Below are positions 48,520 to 59,440 of a DNA stretch of 64,000 bases, one piece after another (within the stretch, counting starts at the first letter, position 1; each line of letters begins with the position of its first letter). Source of the stretch: Oasisia sp. SBJ-2009 (Eukaryota; Annelida; Polychaeta; Sabellida; Siboglinidae); the NCBI GenBank assembly GCA_964017155.1, contig OZ024863.1, positions 41,234,617-41,298,616 on the forward strand. Reading direction: 5' to 3'. Both the position numbers and the translations under genes were made by a program. The notes beneath the pieces were generated by a model, which worked only from the letters and a program-made list of their open reading frames with translations, did not search any database and was not told the origin of the DNA.

Positions 48520-49370
48520 ATGGGCGGAGATGACAAGGTTGGATTGAGTTGACGGGTACAGACTGGTGACAGTTGAGGTGACATTTAAGGTGATTGGTGT
48601 GGTGACAGTTAAGACAATATTTAAGGGACATAATTTTTAAGACTAGGTGACGGTTGATATAAGACTTATAAAAGGTGACGATTGAAACTGTTGTGACAAT
48701 TGAGGTGTCATTTAAAGTGACATTTCATATGGTAATTGTAAAAACACTTAAGGTGATACTAATGTTGATTTGACTGTTAAGGTGATGGTTAAGGTCATAG
48801 TTAAGGTGATGACTAACGGGACAATTAAGGTGACAATTGAGGTAGCCATAGAGTGACAGTTAAAGCGGCAGCTGAACCAATAAGAAGTGACAGATAAGTT
48901 GACAGTTAAGCCAACAGTTAAGGTGACAATGAGGTAGGCATAGAGGTGACAGTCAAGGTGGCAGGTGGTGTAACCTTAGAGCTCACAGTTAAGGTGACAG
49001 TTAAGATGACAGCTGAGGTGTGACCTTAGAGGTGACAGATCAAGTGACAGTTAAGCTGACACTTAAGGTGACAGTTAAGCTTACAGTTAAGGTGACCGTT
49101 AAGGTGACTTTTAAGCAGACAGTTAAGATAACACCTGAGGTATGACCTTAGACATGACAGATCAAGTGACAGTTAAAGGTGGCAGTTAAGCTGACAGTCA
49201 AGCTGACAGTCAATGTAACCGTTAAGGTGCCAGTTATGCTGACAGTTAAGGTGACAGTTAAGATGACAGCTGATGTAATTTTGGAGATGACAGTTAAGAT
49301 GACAGCTGAGGTAACCATAGAGATGACAATTAAGGTGACAGTTAAGGTGGTAATTGAGGTGACGTGTCTG
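48520..49370. repeat. Degenerate 12-bp minisatellite, unit GGTGACAGTTAA
   Basis: About 850 bp of diverged units such as AAGGTGACAGTTAAGCTGACAG, most regular at 48990-49350. Because the unit is a multiple of three, frames of about 80 codons stay open on both strands at 49148-49418. I do not regard these as genes. Confidence 0.85.
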
Positions 49371-50507
49371 ATGCAACAGGAGGAACAGAATGGCTTGATG
49401 ATAAGTCGGCACAAGTAACTAGGAACAAGTAATGACTTGACGTCAACAACAATTGCTCAACTACGGGTCATAATCACATGTTTACGGTGTGCCATGCATG
49501 ACTGCATGACAATTGGTGTTCCTTTAATGAGCCATTGACGCATGTGTGCATTAAATGCTAGCATTTATCACAATACTGGCTGCCAATTTTTTTTAATTAG
49601 CACTCTTTGTTTGAATGATTTTACAAACAAGAGTACAGCTCATACACTTATTCATAGACAAAAATTAAAACAATACAATATTAATAACATTTATTATGTT
49701 CTTACCCAATCTTCACCTGATCAATTTAAAGATAAAACAACCATTTTTATAATGTAGTATTTTACATGTGGAATAAACTAAACTCGCAGCAGAACATAAG
49801 AGTAGTTTTGTGTGTGGAAAAGCCGCATTCCTTTAATTGATAATGCGTACCGTGGCACACAATAGTGTTTGGCCAAGTCACTTGGAGCTGCCCGTCCACA
49901 AAGACTCGTGTGTTCTGGCCCGAGGCCAATATCACTGAAGTAGTCCGACAATTAGTTGGCTAACTCAGTGTAAAAGCTTCACGAACACACACGAATGCAC
50001 TAATGGTGTGGTTGCATTAGTTGAAATCGTCGCTCCGATCGGATTAACGTCTTGCCAGATCGCAACGCCGAAGATATGTAAGGTTTTACCGTATCATAAG
50101 ACAGCTTGCAACAGTTACGTTTACGCATGGCAGAACGATTAAGCATATATATGTGAATGTACCGACGTTCTTAGCGATTAGGGATACGCATGCAAGGAGG
50201 TTGTACGTTTTAGTTTATTGCGGTGTTTTCTGAAGTCGCTCACACATTTACGACGTTTTAACTACATGGTTTTTCATCAGACTTTTTGCTCCGACTTGTG
50301 GCGGAGTTTTTTTAAGAGAAAACCGTTTTCTTCTGCGACGTTTCTCCGCCAAGATGAAGTGTTATTTCTAATTGATGTCGTTTTAATGACACTGCCTTGC
50401 ACTTGAATTCACGGCCACCCTAAATGCTTAGTCTGCTGCTTGACGCTGCCTGAGCTCACAAGCTTTTGGTTTGCTTCCTTGATGCTAACCCAATGCTTTC
50501 GTTTCAG
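49371..50507. other. Intron upstream of the RRGGIS exon
   Basis: One perfect CRE at 49438-49445. No other exon recognised. A pyrimidine-rich tract GCTTTCGTTTCAG ends the intron. Confidence 0.45.
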
Positions 50508-50568
50508 AGACGGGGAGGCATATCGTTTGAACAAACCGACACAAACGCACGCTACGTACGAATGCTGG
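50508..50568 (+). CDS. Pde7: Pde7 exon 2, second RRxxIS motif and PDE7 signature
   Basis: This 61-nt internal exon is flanked by TTTCAG and GTGAGT. It enters in phase 0 and leaves in phase 1. It reads RRGGISFEQTDTNARYVRML and then the first base of a Gly codon. The homologous mammalian PDE7A segment starts RRGAISY, has a D and an A at the same spacing, and continues Y-x-RMLGDVR. This exon is the strongest single piece of evidence for gene identity. RRGGIS has Gly where a PKA substrate has Ser or Thr. RI-beta, a PKA regulatory subunit, has a comparable RRGG pseudosubstrate. The exon joins equally well to 1A and 1B, because both end in phase 0. Confidence 0.88.
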
Positions 50569-50614
50569 GTGAGTGGCGCACGCTTTCTGCATGCATCTGC
50601 ACAAACGTCTAGAC

Positions 50615-50872
50615 CAGGGCTTTATGTAGGACCAAATTATTGCCAGTCACACATGTTTTGGTGGACACATGGATGTTAACTGTTGAGCGAGTTTGAAAAC
50701 TTTAAAATATGTATGGTGCCCTAAAATGGACTAAAAACACACATGACACCATTTACACTGACTTCTAAAGCATAACTGACAATATCTATGGTTTTGGAAA
50801 TCTGACAATATCTATGGTTTTGGTTTTTACCCATCCAAATGACGGGTGGATGGGTCTCTGCATAAAGCTATG
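50615..50872 (-). mobile_element. hAT-like MITE, antisense, close to exon 2
   Basis: It starts CAGGGCTTTATGTAGGACCA and ends GCATAAAGCTATG, the reverse complement of the family. A piece containing GACAATATCTATGGTTTTGG is tandemly duplicated near 50780-50820. The flanking 8 bp do not match. Its edge is only 46 bp from the exon 2 donor. Confidence 0.88.
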
Positions 50873-51359
50873 TCCTGATGTCTTGTCTTTCATATTGCAA
50901 AGGGTATTACAGACTTACTATACTAAAGTGACAAAATGTACTTGGTAGTAGTACATTTTATGTGTTATAGTTTTTAAGAACTTTTAATTGATTAATAAAT
51001 GAAAAACCTATAGCACGCATAGAAATATGCATATATGTGCATGCATGCAAACACATGCATGCACACACATGCACGCACGCACACATGCATGCATATACTA
51101 ACACTCATCCATATCATGTTTGCACTTAAGCCTTCACACATGCATACACGTGTGTATACGGTTATACGCTACCCTTCATTATTTTTCCATGGGTAAGTTA
51201 CAATAAGCTAGTGTAAATTCAGTAGGTAGAAATAGCAGTTTTTGGGAAGTATTTTTGTACTTGTGAAGCAGGTGATTTCTTGCTTTTTACTGAGGACACT
51301 AGCTCCATAATGAAACTGCGTAAATATTGATAGTTTTCAGTATGCCAAATTAGTGTTAT
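50873..51359. other. Intron 2, nothing recognised
   Basis: Contains a CA/ATGCATGC-rich stretch at 51030-51150. Confidence 0.45.
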
Positions 51360-51730
51360 AAGAAGCAAAAATAATCAATTTTAAAGAACACAACCCATGT
51401 TAAAGAGCAAAATAAATTTTAAAGAACAAAACCAGTGTTAAGGAGCAAAATTAATTTTAAAGAGCAAAACCAATGTTAAGGAGAAAAATTAATTGTAAAG
51501 AGCAAAACCAATGTTAAGGAGCAAAATTAATTGTAAAGAACAAAACCAGTGTTAAAGAGCAAAATTTATTTTAAAGAACAAAACCAGTGTTAAAGAGTAA
51601 CATAGATTTTAAAGAGCAAAACCAGTGTTAAGGAGCAAAATTAATTTTAAAAAGAGAAGTCAGTGTTAAGGAGCAAAATTAAATTTAAAGAAAACCAGTG
51701 TTAAGGAGCAACATTGATTTTAAAGAGCAA
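51360..51730. repeat. ~39-bp minisatellite
   Basis: The unit is approximately TTAAAGAGCAAAACCAGTGT, TAAGGAGCAAAATTAATTT. About nine units, the last ones shortened. Confidence 0.88.
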
Positions 51731-52069
51731 ACGGTCCCCAGGTTTCCCAGGTACTCTAATAGTTGATCCCCGGACACCTGCCACGGCTCTAATGACACAC
51801 CCAGGTGTGTTGGAGACGGCACAGGTGAGATGTGTTCTCAGCCTCCCTAATGATGCATCTGGAATCAATTTCGCCATTGGTCCAGGGTCATTGTTTATTT
51901 CCAGTAATTACCGTTATGTCAGCACTGCTTGAGTTGGAGGTATAATGTCCTTTCCTCAGTGGCGTACATGTATTTGTAGAATGATTGTTTTCAACACTAG
52001 AATAAATGTGTTGGGGATGTAAAAATTGTGTTTAATAATCGGTGATTACAGGTGAGATTGTACCCATGA
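51731..52069. other. Candidate conserved non-coding segment
   Basis: Repeat-free at 51731-51930, with E-box CACCTG/CAGGTG motifs and TAAT sites. A regulatory role is only suggested. Confidence 0.25.
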
Positions 52070-52372
52070 AATACCCTCACCCTCAGTGACCACCCTCAGT
52101 GACCACCCTCAGTGACCACCCTCAGTGACCACCCTCAGTGACCACTCTCAGTGACCACCCTCAGTGACCACCCTCAGTGACCACTCTCAGTGACCACCCT
52201 CAGTGACCACCCTCAGTGACCACCCTCAGTGACCACCTTCAGTGACCACCCTCAGTGACCACCCTCAGTGACCACCCTTAGTGACCAGTGACCACCCTCA
52301 GTGACCAGTGACCACCCTCAGTGACCAGTGACCACCCTCCGTGACCAGTGACCACCCTCAGTGTCCACCCGC
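52070..52372. repeat. 13-bp minisatellite, unit CAGTGACCACCCT
   Basis: About 17 regular units, then a 20-bp variant, CAGTGACCAGTGACCACCCT, repeated near 52285-52360. It runs directly into a SINE 3' end that itself contains CAGTG, CACCC and CCTCAGTG motifs. Confidence 0.93.
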
Positions 52373-52445
52373 AGTGCTAGAATAAGCAGGTTGGCATGGC
52401 AATAATGTTATGAAAACGACTGTTTGAATGCATTATTAGAAGTGC
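52373..52445 (+). mobile_element. SINE 3' end (third family)
   Basis: CAGTGCTAGAATAAGCAGGT, TGGCATGGCAATAATGTTAT, GAAAACGACT matches 58128-58185 (CAGTGCCAGCGTAGAAAGGT and following). The 5' part of the element is replaced by the 13-bp array. Confidence 0.7.
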
Positions 52446-52504
52446 ACATAAAGAATGTCGGATGAACATATGTGCATGCTATTATATACTGTATGTATAA
52501 ACCA

Positions 52505-52740
52505 TAGTACTTCAAAGAACAGCAGTGGTCATGTGGTAGAGTGCCACAGACTGTCATTTACATTGCCTGTGTCTTTCGGAACGGACATTAAGAACAGTTG
52601 GTCCATTCTGTCTGGTGTAAGAGGAAGTAAAGTAAAAGATCCCATACAAGGGGCTACCGTAATGGAGCCAGTAATTCCAGAGGGCCACTCTGAATACCAA
52701 ACTCAACAATTCTCTAGCCACAAACCCTGCAGGTGACCAA
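52505..52740 (+). mobile_element. tRNA-derived SINE, second copy of the first family
   Basis: It shares CTGTGTCTTTCGGAA, GGAAGTAAAGTAAAAGATCC and ATTCCAGAGGGCCACTCT with the copy at 20451-20775. The tRNA head is reduced: AGTGGTCATGTGGTAGAGTG survives as an A-box-like part, and the B box has been deleted. Confidence 0.75.
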
Positions 52741-53718
52741 GAAAAATCCTCTGTGGCATACTGTTCCAAGAAAAATCATAACTTCGCTAATATTGGTCAT
52801 AAAAATATGAATGATGCATTATTTTAACGCTAAAAGGTTGCTCTATTATAATAAAATTATAATATATGTAGAACAAATGAAAATCATGCGGATATTTGTA
52901 TTTGAAATTGAACTAAAAACAATAAACACCCATTTCATCCTGCTGCCAAAAAATGATCGTGCGGACGAATATACTTCACCATTTAGACAAATGTAGATTC
53001 ATATATTAGCTGCCAAATAAAACAAAAATGAAACAAATCCATTGAGAACTATGATATTTATGATTTTTTCCGACATAAAAATACGTTGATTCAAGGCGGC
53101 CGATTGCGGCCGCGCTCGTTACCGTTGCAACCCAGGCGCCCGGCCGGAGAAATGAGGCGCTGCTAATTTGGTGAATTTTCACCCCAAAAACGCCTCCAAA
53201 GTCAATCTAACTACATGAACTAATATAATAACCTTGTTTATGAATACTGTCAAGCATTTTGTCAAAATATCAACGCAGAAACTTGAGATAATCCAAAGGA
53301 AAGTCGCGAAGCGGATAAACTGTTGTTTACCGGCCGCCATTTTGTCTTCAACTTTGGTTCCGTGGGGGTCGATGGCGCCACTTTTGAAATCACGGTTCTG
53401 ATTGGCTGAATGGACTGAACCCACGTGGTTTATTTTTGGCAGATTGGCCACTCACAGAGCTTTCTTTTGATACCGAATGTGTGGGGGTGTCGACTTTATG
53501 AATGGATGCGTAAATTCATTCATCAGGACATAGTAAAATCTACCAAATATGGGCAGCAACTGTATCACGTGCTTTTTAAACTCGACTGCGAAAAATCTGT
53601 CACTGAATCTACGCAAGGAAAAATATACACGATCTAGAAAAATCTGTCAGCTATCCAATGATACAAAATTCTCGCGTGTCAGTTTAGTGTGATGGAAATG
53701 AAAATTGTTACAACAGAG
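52741..53718. other. Intron 2 with CpG patch and small antisense frame
   Basis: 53090-53400 is CpG-rich. On the minus strand an ATG at 53345 in the context ACAAAATGGCGG opens 55 codons to 53179 (starting MAAGKQQFIRFATFLWIISS) with a hydrophobic stretch. It is probably a chance frame or the first exon of an antisense transcript. No homology recognised. Confidence 0.3.
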
Positions 53719-53758
53719 GCAGGTGCATTTGGGCCGATTTTCGGCCCTGGTCACCTGC
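53719..53758. repeat. GC-rich hairpin
   Basis: GCAGGTG, 5 nt, GGGCCGA, TT, TCGGCCC, 4 nt, CACCTGC: two nested inverted repeats in otherwise A+T-rich DNA. It could be a structured RNA or cruciform element. No known family recognised. Confidence 0.7.
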
Positions 53759-55504
53759 AGGGTTTTAAGAAGAAAAAGGACATACACAGATCACATATGC
53801 ACAAGTAGTCTTTTTAAGCAGTCAAAAGCTAGTCGGCTTAAAGTTGTGAACCCCAGTTTTTTAAAATCGAGGTGTTTCAACACGGCAACAGAGATGGGTA
53901 ACTAAGCACACTGTGGCAGCCCGTGAGTAACAGCATAGTGACCTTTGGCGTTAATAAATCTCCAGCCAGTTAAGGCTTACAGATCATTAGGCAAATAAAG
54001 ATGAATTCGCTTATTCTCTGGGGTAAATTGACTGTGAGTGTGCGATACGTTTTGACAATGCGTGGTAGCGTGTGAAACCGCCTTTGTGACGTCATGCGTT
54101 TGTAGCCCCTCGTTTTAACGAGTCATCTCTTTGATTTAAATGCCGGCCTGCCCCCACAGTTGTCATTATATACAGAATGGTTGCTATGGGTTATACAGAG
54201 AAACAGTGTCATTCGTCATCATGTGTAATTTGTTGTTCCATTGTTTGCAGTTCTAAGCATTCGTCATGCCCAGTCATGCACTTACTAATGCCAAGCTAAC
54301 AGTTATTATAGATGAATAATAATAAAACAATTTAAATTACCGCCCCCCATATATGAGTCGTATTTGTTTTGTAATTGTTATAAAACAGTCTACACAATAT
54401 CATGTTATGTTTACACATGGTAGAAGTTAACCAGAATGTCGAGGGAAATATCCATTTAATTTTTGGATTGATTTTTCCCTTTCCTGGGCAAAATAATAAG
54501 ACAATTGTAAAGAGAACTGGGGACAGATCAACATTTCTTTCTCACTGGATGACCATATAATGTTCTTGTAGAATTGTGCACAAAATAATGGTTAAGATTT
54601 GATAATAACTTCACCAGTTGTCGCATACGTTATCCCACTAGAGTTTTTGTGAAGTTCTAAGATTTACTTCTGGAGAAAGACAACATGGGATAAATTCCGT
54701 GACAGGAAACAAGAAAATGTGCAGGGATCCTTCTGTACCTGACCTGCCCACATGTTGCTGCTCTGTCTCCTGACATTTACACTCTCGCCATTATAATTGT
54801 GGTCAACAGAAATATCCACGTCGTTGTTCAAAATTATTTCTGTGTGGGGGAAGTCTCTTAAAGTGGGAGATATTTAAAATAATAAACTTATTTTTATTGT
54901 ATGTAAAAAAAATGGAATAAATTAATGACTTCTCCCCGGGAATACACAACCATTTAAGTGAAATGCCAGTGACTGTATACTACTTGTAACTAGAGCTCTC
55001 TTGTGGTCAAGTTATCTAAGTCCGGCATAGTTAAGCTAGTGGGGCAGAGTGCAGCTGACCAGGTAGACATAACAAGTCTTGTTGACCAGTGTCCAGTGAC
55101 TGGCAGGAGGAGGCTGGAAGGGAGTGGTCAGGGTTTGGGCCTAATACTGGTCAGGTCATCCATCTTCCACTTATCCCAGGCTGACCTTCCTGGGCTTACA
55201 GAGCCTCTAACTGATGGACAGACTAATGAGCTCATTATGATATCATAGTCACTGTCAGTATTGTTTTGTTCAACTATACACTGGCTAATGTACTTGGTGT
55301 GTAATACTGTGTATGGTATCATGTATTTCATGTGTTTCATGTGCACACACACACGAATGTGTTGCATTGAAATGTTGTGGAATACGTAGAATATTGGTTT
55401 TGTTGTGTTGACTGACATATCTGAGATATTCGTTAACTCACTGTAGTCATGGAAATGAATGTAACTTTGTGACATTGTTACTTGCCAGCCCGGCTGCAGC
55501 GTTG
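53759..55504. other. Intron 2, nothing recognised
   Basis: One perfect CRE at 54087-54094. No exon or mobile element recognised. Confidence 0.4.
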
Positions 55505-55709
55505 CATAAACACACAAGCGTACATACGTGCGCACGTGCATGCACACAGTTATTTTCAAAATGTTATTTGGTTACCTGGAAAAATAATAAAACAACATAT
55601 ATAGGTGTGCACATGCGCATGCAAACACACGTGCACACAACACACATGCATGCAAACACACATGCACATAAACACACATGCACACACACAAAGAGCAACT
55701 CATTGAATT

Positions 55710-55790
<81 letters not shown>

Positions 55791-55831
55791 ACACCACACC
55801 ACACCACACCACACCACACCACACCACACCA

Positions 55832-55872
<41 letters not shown>

Positions 55873-55935
55873 GACCACACCTGCACACACCTGCACACCG
55901 CATGCATGCGCACACACCACATGCACGCACACCCA
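55505..55935. repeat. (CA)n with (CACAC)n block
   Basis: GCAC/ACAC-rich from 55505, then pure CA from about 55712 to 55790, then repeated CACAC pentamers to about 55830, then CA again to 55870. Long His/Thr or Cys/Val open frames are artefacts of this composition. Confidence 0.95.
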
Positions 55936-57064
55936 CGATTCTACCTGTAGATCTGTCCAATCTGATTAGGCAGTTCAGGTGCAACAGATCAAGTGAGACC
56001 TGCTACACTAGACAATCACTGACAACACAGCTCGTAAAACAGAAACAGTCCGCTCCAGTTGCACAGACACAGTCAGGAATTGTATAATAACCTGTTGAAT
56101 GGAACAAAAATGTATTCTCTATCTCGGAGAGGGGATATGAATACCGCTTACATGACAGGCGCATGGCGCGTCCAAAACAGTGGAATCCAGATATAATCTT
56201 GCAGGAAAAACTGCAATATTTATTCATATTGCATAGGTTTTTGTATAGACTGTGTAATCAGTCAACAGTGATTACTGGTTCTTCCATGATGTATACATGA
56301 TAAAGTTGTTGATGTCATTTCCGGCAGCGTTTGGTATTAGAGCCACCTGAAGAAGAGTTTGTTGTTTTATTGGTTGGGTTTGTAACTCAAAAAAATTGTT
56401 GACCTGGTGTCTTTTCAGCAAATATCAAAATGTTTACCTGAAAAATGTGTTATTTATAATGGTCAACTAACTCTTTTGAGTGGACGACTAACTGACTTTA
56501 CAAAGACCACAGACATTTCAGCAACCAGTTGCTGTTTCTAAGTGCAAGAGTTTTGACTCACATGGATAGTAACCTAGTCCAACAGTTACCGAACATTTAT
56601 CAGGATAGTTTATTTTCAGATCACAAAATAAAAAATGTCATATCCAAGTCAAAATGTCTTTTACCTGTGAAGAACAAGAAATACACAAGGACCGGGGGGG
56701 GGGGGATTAATGTCTAGCATGAATAAATCAAATCCACCCTTACAGAACATGTGACGGACTGAAGACCACATCATATGCTGGGAAGGGTGAACATTGTTGA
56801 TAAAAATAAACATGAGAACCCAGCAAATAAAGGAAGCTATTTGGGTTTGTAAAACACAAACTGAGATGAGGGCAATTTTGAATTGCCCCACATATACGAT
56901 GACATCACTTATTAGTACTGATGAAGTTAACTAATGTGGAAAGTCTACAAGTAAGGAAACATCTTGACTTGGATATACAAAATGAAAGTTTGTAAAGACA
57001 CCCCCAAAGGTATTGTTCAGTCAATGGCGCAATGTTCCTCAATTTGTGATCATTTCTTCTTCAG
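55936..57064. other. Intron 2, nothing recognised
   Basis: A poly-G run at about 56694-56705. Ends in the acceptor tract TTTCTTCTTCAG. Confidence 0.45.
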
Positions 57065-57184
57065 GTGATGTCCGAATACGCACCCACCAGGAGGTGTCAC
57101 ATGACCCCAAGGTCAGGGTCGTCGAGGACTTGGTCACCACACCCCACAGTTCACTCGACTGTGACGATGTCAATTTACTCAACG
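57065..57184 (+). CDS. Pde7: Pde7 exon 3
   Basis: The 120-nt exon lies between TTCTTCAG and GTATGT. It completes the Gly codon left by exon 2 and reads GDVRIRTHQEVSHDPKVRVV, then EDLVTTPHSSLDCDDVNLLN, leaving one base for a split Asp codon. GDVRIR continues the PDE7 signature (GDVRVR in mammals). The rest is far from the mammalian sequence at this position, which I remember as containing a conserved HPYIDFR block that is absent here. A phase-0 frame is also open but hits a stop in the next exon, so phase 1 is the correct reading. Confidence 0.82.
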
Positions 57185-57944
57185 GTATGTGACGCGTCAC
57201 GTTTTATGTTTTTCTTACATTTTCATACTACAATGTACTTGTTTATTTTAACAGTTCTGTGCTTTACACATTATTTGTAAATAAATCAGAGCACTTTTTT
57301 TAAAGGAACGGTCTTAACTTGTCATGGGTAAATTGTTTTGCTAAAGTACGATAATGTGTTATGTAAATTACAGAATAATTATTGCATGGTATTTGTTGGC
57401 TTATATTTAGAATACAAATTTTTACCATTATGAAACAGCAAGTGGAAATGTCTCTCTTGTACTTGATATAGTGTTGCCTGTAATTGTTATTTGTTAGCTT
57501 ATTAAATTATTAGAAGCTGATGGGCTTTCAGTTTTTTGCAATATCAGACAGCAATAACATAACAATAATGGCTGGACATGTGGTGCCATCTGGTGAATGA
57601 ACAGAACTATAAATTTAGCCAGCTACTGTAGCACATGTTGCAAAATTTTATTTCTTCTTACATTGTACATGATATCTATGAAATAAAATGACATATACAA
57701 TTAACATTTGTGAATCCGCAAGGATCAAAGTTAGGACAGCCACTAGAGATATGAAACAACCAACATTACAAGTAGAATCCTTAGTTGCCAGGTCATTCAC
57801 CAGGTGGTGCCACTGTAGGTTCCTAGACATGCTGTTGATCTATGTGGGCCTATGGAACAACTGCTGCACAGAACAAGATAAAAGTTTAATGCCTGTAACA
57901 AAGGATTATCTTAGTTATTAGAAACAACAATTTTGTGATACAAT
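57185..57944. other. Intron 3, left part
   Basis: CTCF-like motifs at 57582-57596 (minus) and 57797-57811 (plus) are about 215 bp apart in opposite orientations. No exon recognised. Confidence 0.35.
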
Positions 57945-58195
57945 AGTGCAGTAGTCAGCACATCCACCTTGTTCCACGGTTCTGGGTTCTAAACCAGGCA
58001 CAAATATGGCACATTAGGTATACACTTCCGACAGTGAACACTGGGGATTGTGAATCTCTCACGATTCACAAGGTTGTTAATGTAGACCTAGCCACTGATG
58101 ACTACAAGCACCCTGACAGTGCCCAGCCTCAGTGCCAGCGTAGAAAGGTTGGCTTGGCATAAATGTTCTGAAAACGGACTAGTTGAATGAGACTT
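57945..58195 (+). mobile_element. tRNA-derived SINE (third family)
   Basis: The head GTGCAGTAGTCAGCACATCC and a B-box-like GGTTCTAAACC are followed by a body with CACTGGGGATTGTGAATCTC and an end CAGTGCCAGCGTAGAAAGGT, GAAAACGGACT. The 3' end is shared with 52373-52445. It is too degenerate to be a tRNA gene. Confidence 0.7.
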
Positions 58196-58489
58196 CATAA
58201 GGCCATAACTTTGTAACCACGATACATACAGACTAGTCAGTCGCTGGAAACAACTGGAACAACTTGAATCGGTACAGTTGTTGATCCTTAGTGAGTGTTG
58301 AAAGGCACTTTAGTGAGCTGATGTTCACTGCGACTGCATACTTTGTTCTGTACTGGGGTTAAGCTAGATTAAGTTGCAAAAGGATATGTTTAGCCACATT
58401 GACAGTAGACAGACAGACTACAGGTAGTTGCATGTTGACTCACTATGTGGCACCACTGGACTGGGCAATATAGTCTAGGAGGATGGAAA

Positions 58490-58492
<3 letters not shown>
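58196..58492. other. Intron 3, nothing recognised
   Basis: Ordinary intronic sequence. Confidence 0.4.

Positions 58493-58543
<51 letters not shown>
58493..58543. repeat. (AT)n microsatellite
   Basis: Uninterrupted TA dinucleotide run. Confidence 0.95.
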
Positions 58544-58545
<2 letters not shown>

Positions 58546-58867
58546 CAAATACAATTATTATGTGTTATGCATAATTACTCCAATTTGCCTGAGTCTTTAG
58601 AATACACATCATAACCCAATAGTTCCTGGTGTTTATTCCATTGGAAGTAAAAGATCACCAGAGAAAAATTAAAGACAAATAAGTCTTTGACATTATCTAT
58701 GGACTGTATTAGCTGCTGCCAAAACATGTTCTGTAATAATTTAACAAGAATTAACAAGATTGCTACCTAGAGATTCAACTCTAGATGGCAGGGGGACTAG
58801 GAAGCCCTTTGGCTTTTTGAGAGTCTAACCTATCTATCTAAGTATACCTCACCCTTCTTAGGTATAT

Positions 58868-58930
58868 GTCAATTTTATTTTAAAATATATTAACACTAGT
58901 AGTGTTAATATATTTTAAAATAAAATCGAC
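58868..58930. repeat. 63-bp palindrome at a LINE end
   Basis: Arms of 31 bp (ATTTTATTTTAAAATATATT, AACACTA and reverse complement) have one mismatch and a 1-nt centre. The right arm belongs to the L2/CR1-like remnant that follows, so the left arm looks like an inverted duplication of the element's own end. Confidence 0.9.
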
Positions 58931-59440
58931 ACCTACACAATCAGCTGATAATTTGTTCCATTAATTTACTGTTCTTTGTGAAAATGAAAAATTTCTAATA
59001 TCTAGTCTACACTGCTTCTTTGCTAATATAACTCCGAGAAAAAAAAATTATGTCAATATCTAGTGTTGTTAAAACACATTCTTTTAGACGCATTTCATAA
59101 CTAATATTCCTGAGTTTTTGTATCATTTTGGTTGCTCTCCGTTGTACTCTTTTTAGGATATCAATTTACTTCTTGCGATATGGCCTCCATGCTTGTATAC
59201 AATATTCTAAATGAGGCCTAACTATTGTTTTATACAGCGGTATTATTAATTCTTTTTTCCTTGTACACTATATTTTGCCTATATACACTATATTTCGCCA
59301 CTATAATACTAATAGAATTGACGTCCTGAAATTCTTCTAGGTGGATACCAGGGCTACACAATCTATCGAGGTATGAGTGGTTCATGTTACTGTCATCATC
59401 TGTATCATCAACAACAATTTCTATAGAAAGTCCTCGAGGT
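58900..59440 (-). mobile_element. L2/CR1-like LINE remnant with RT C-terminal motifs
   Basis: The minus strand carries, in order and in different frames, PLYKTIVRPHLEYCIQAWRP, then ILKRVQRRATKMIQKLRNIS with YEMRLKECVLTTL, then AKKQCRLDIRNFSFSQRTVN. These are consecutive conserved blocks of L2/CR1 ORF2. In-frame stops and frameshifts make it a pseudogene. It is related to 30935-31185 and 5395-5645 and is the longest LINE coding remnant in the window. Confidence 0.88.

Noticed and set aside
49148..49418. Open frames of 79-88 codons on both strands
   Set aside because: They arise from a 12-bp minisatellite without stops.
53101..53130. An RFX X-box (GTTACC GT TGCAAC)
   Set aside because: One half-site deviates from the consensus and nothing else supports it.
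55469..55984. Long His/Thr or Cys/Val open frames on both strands
   Set aside because: They are the translation of a CA repeat.
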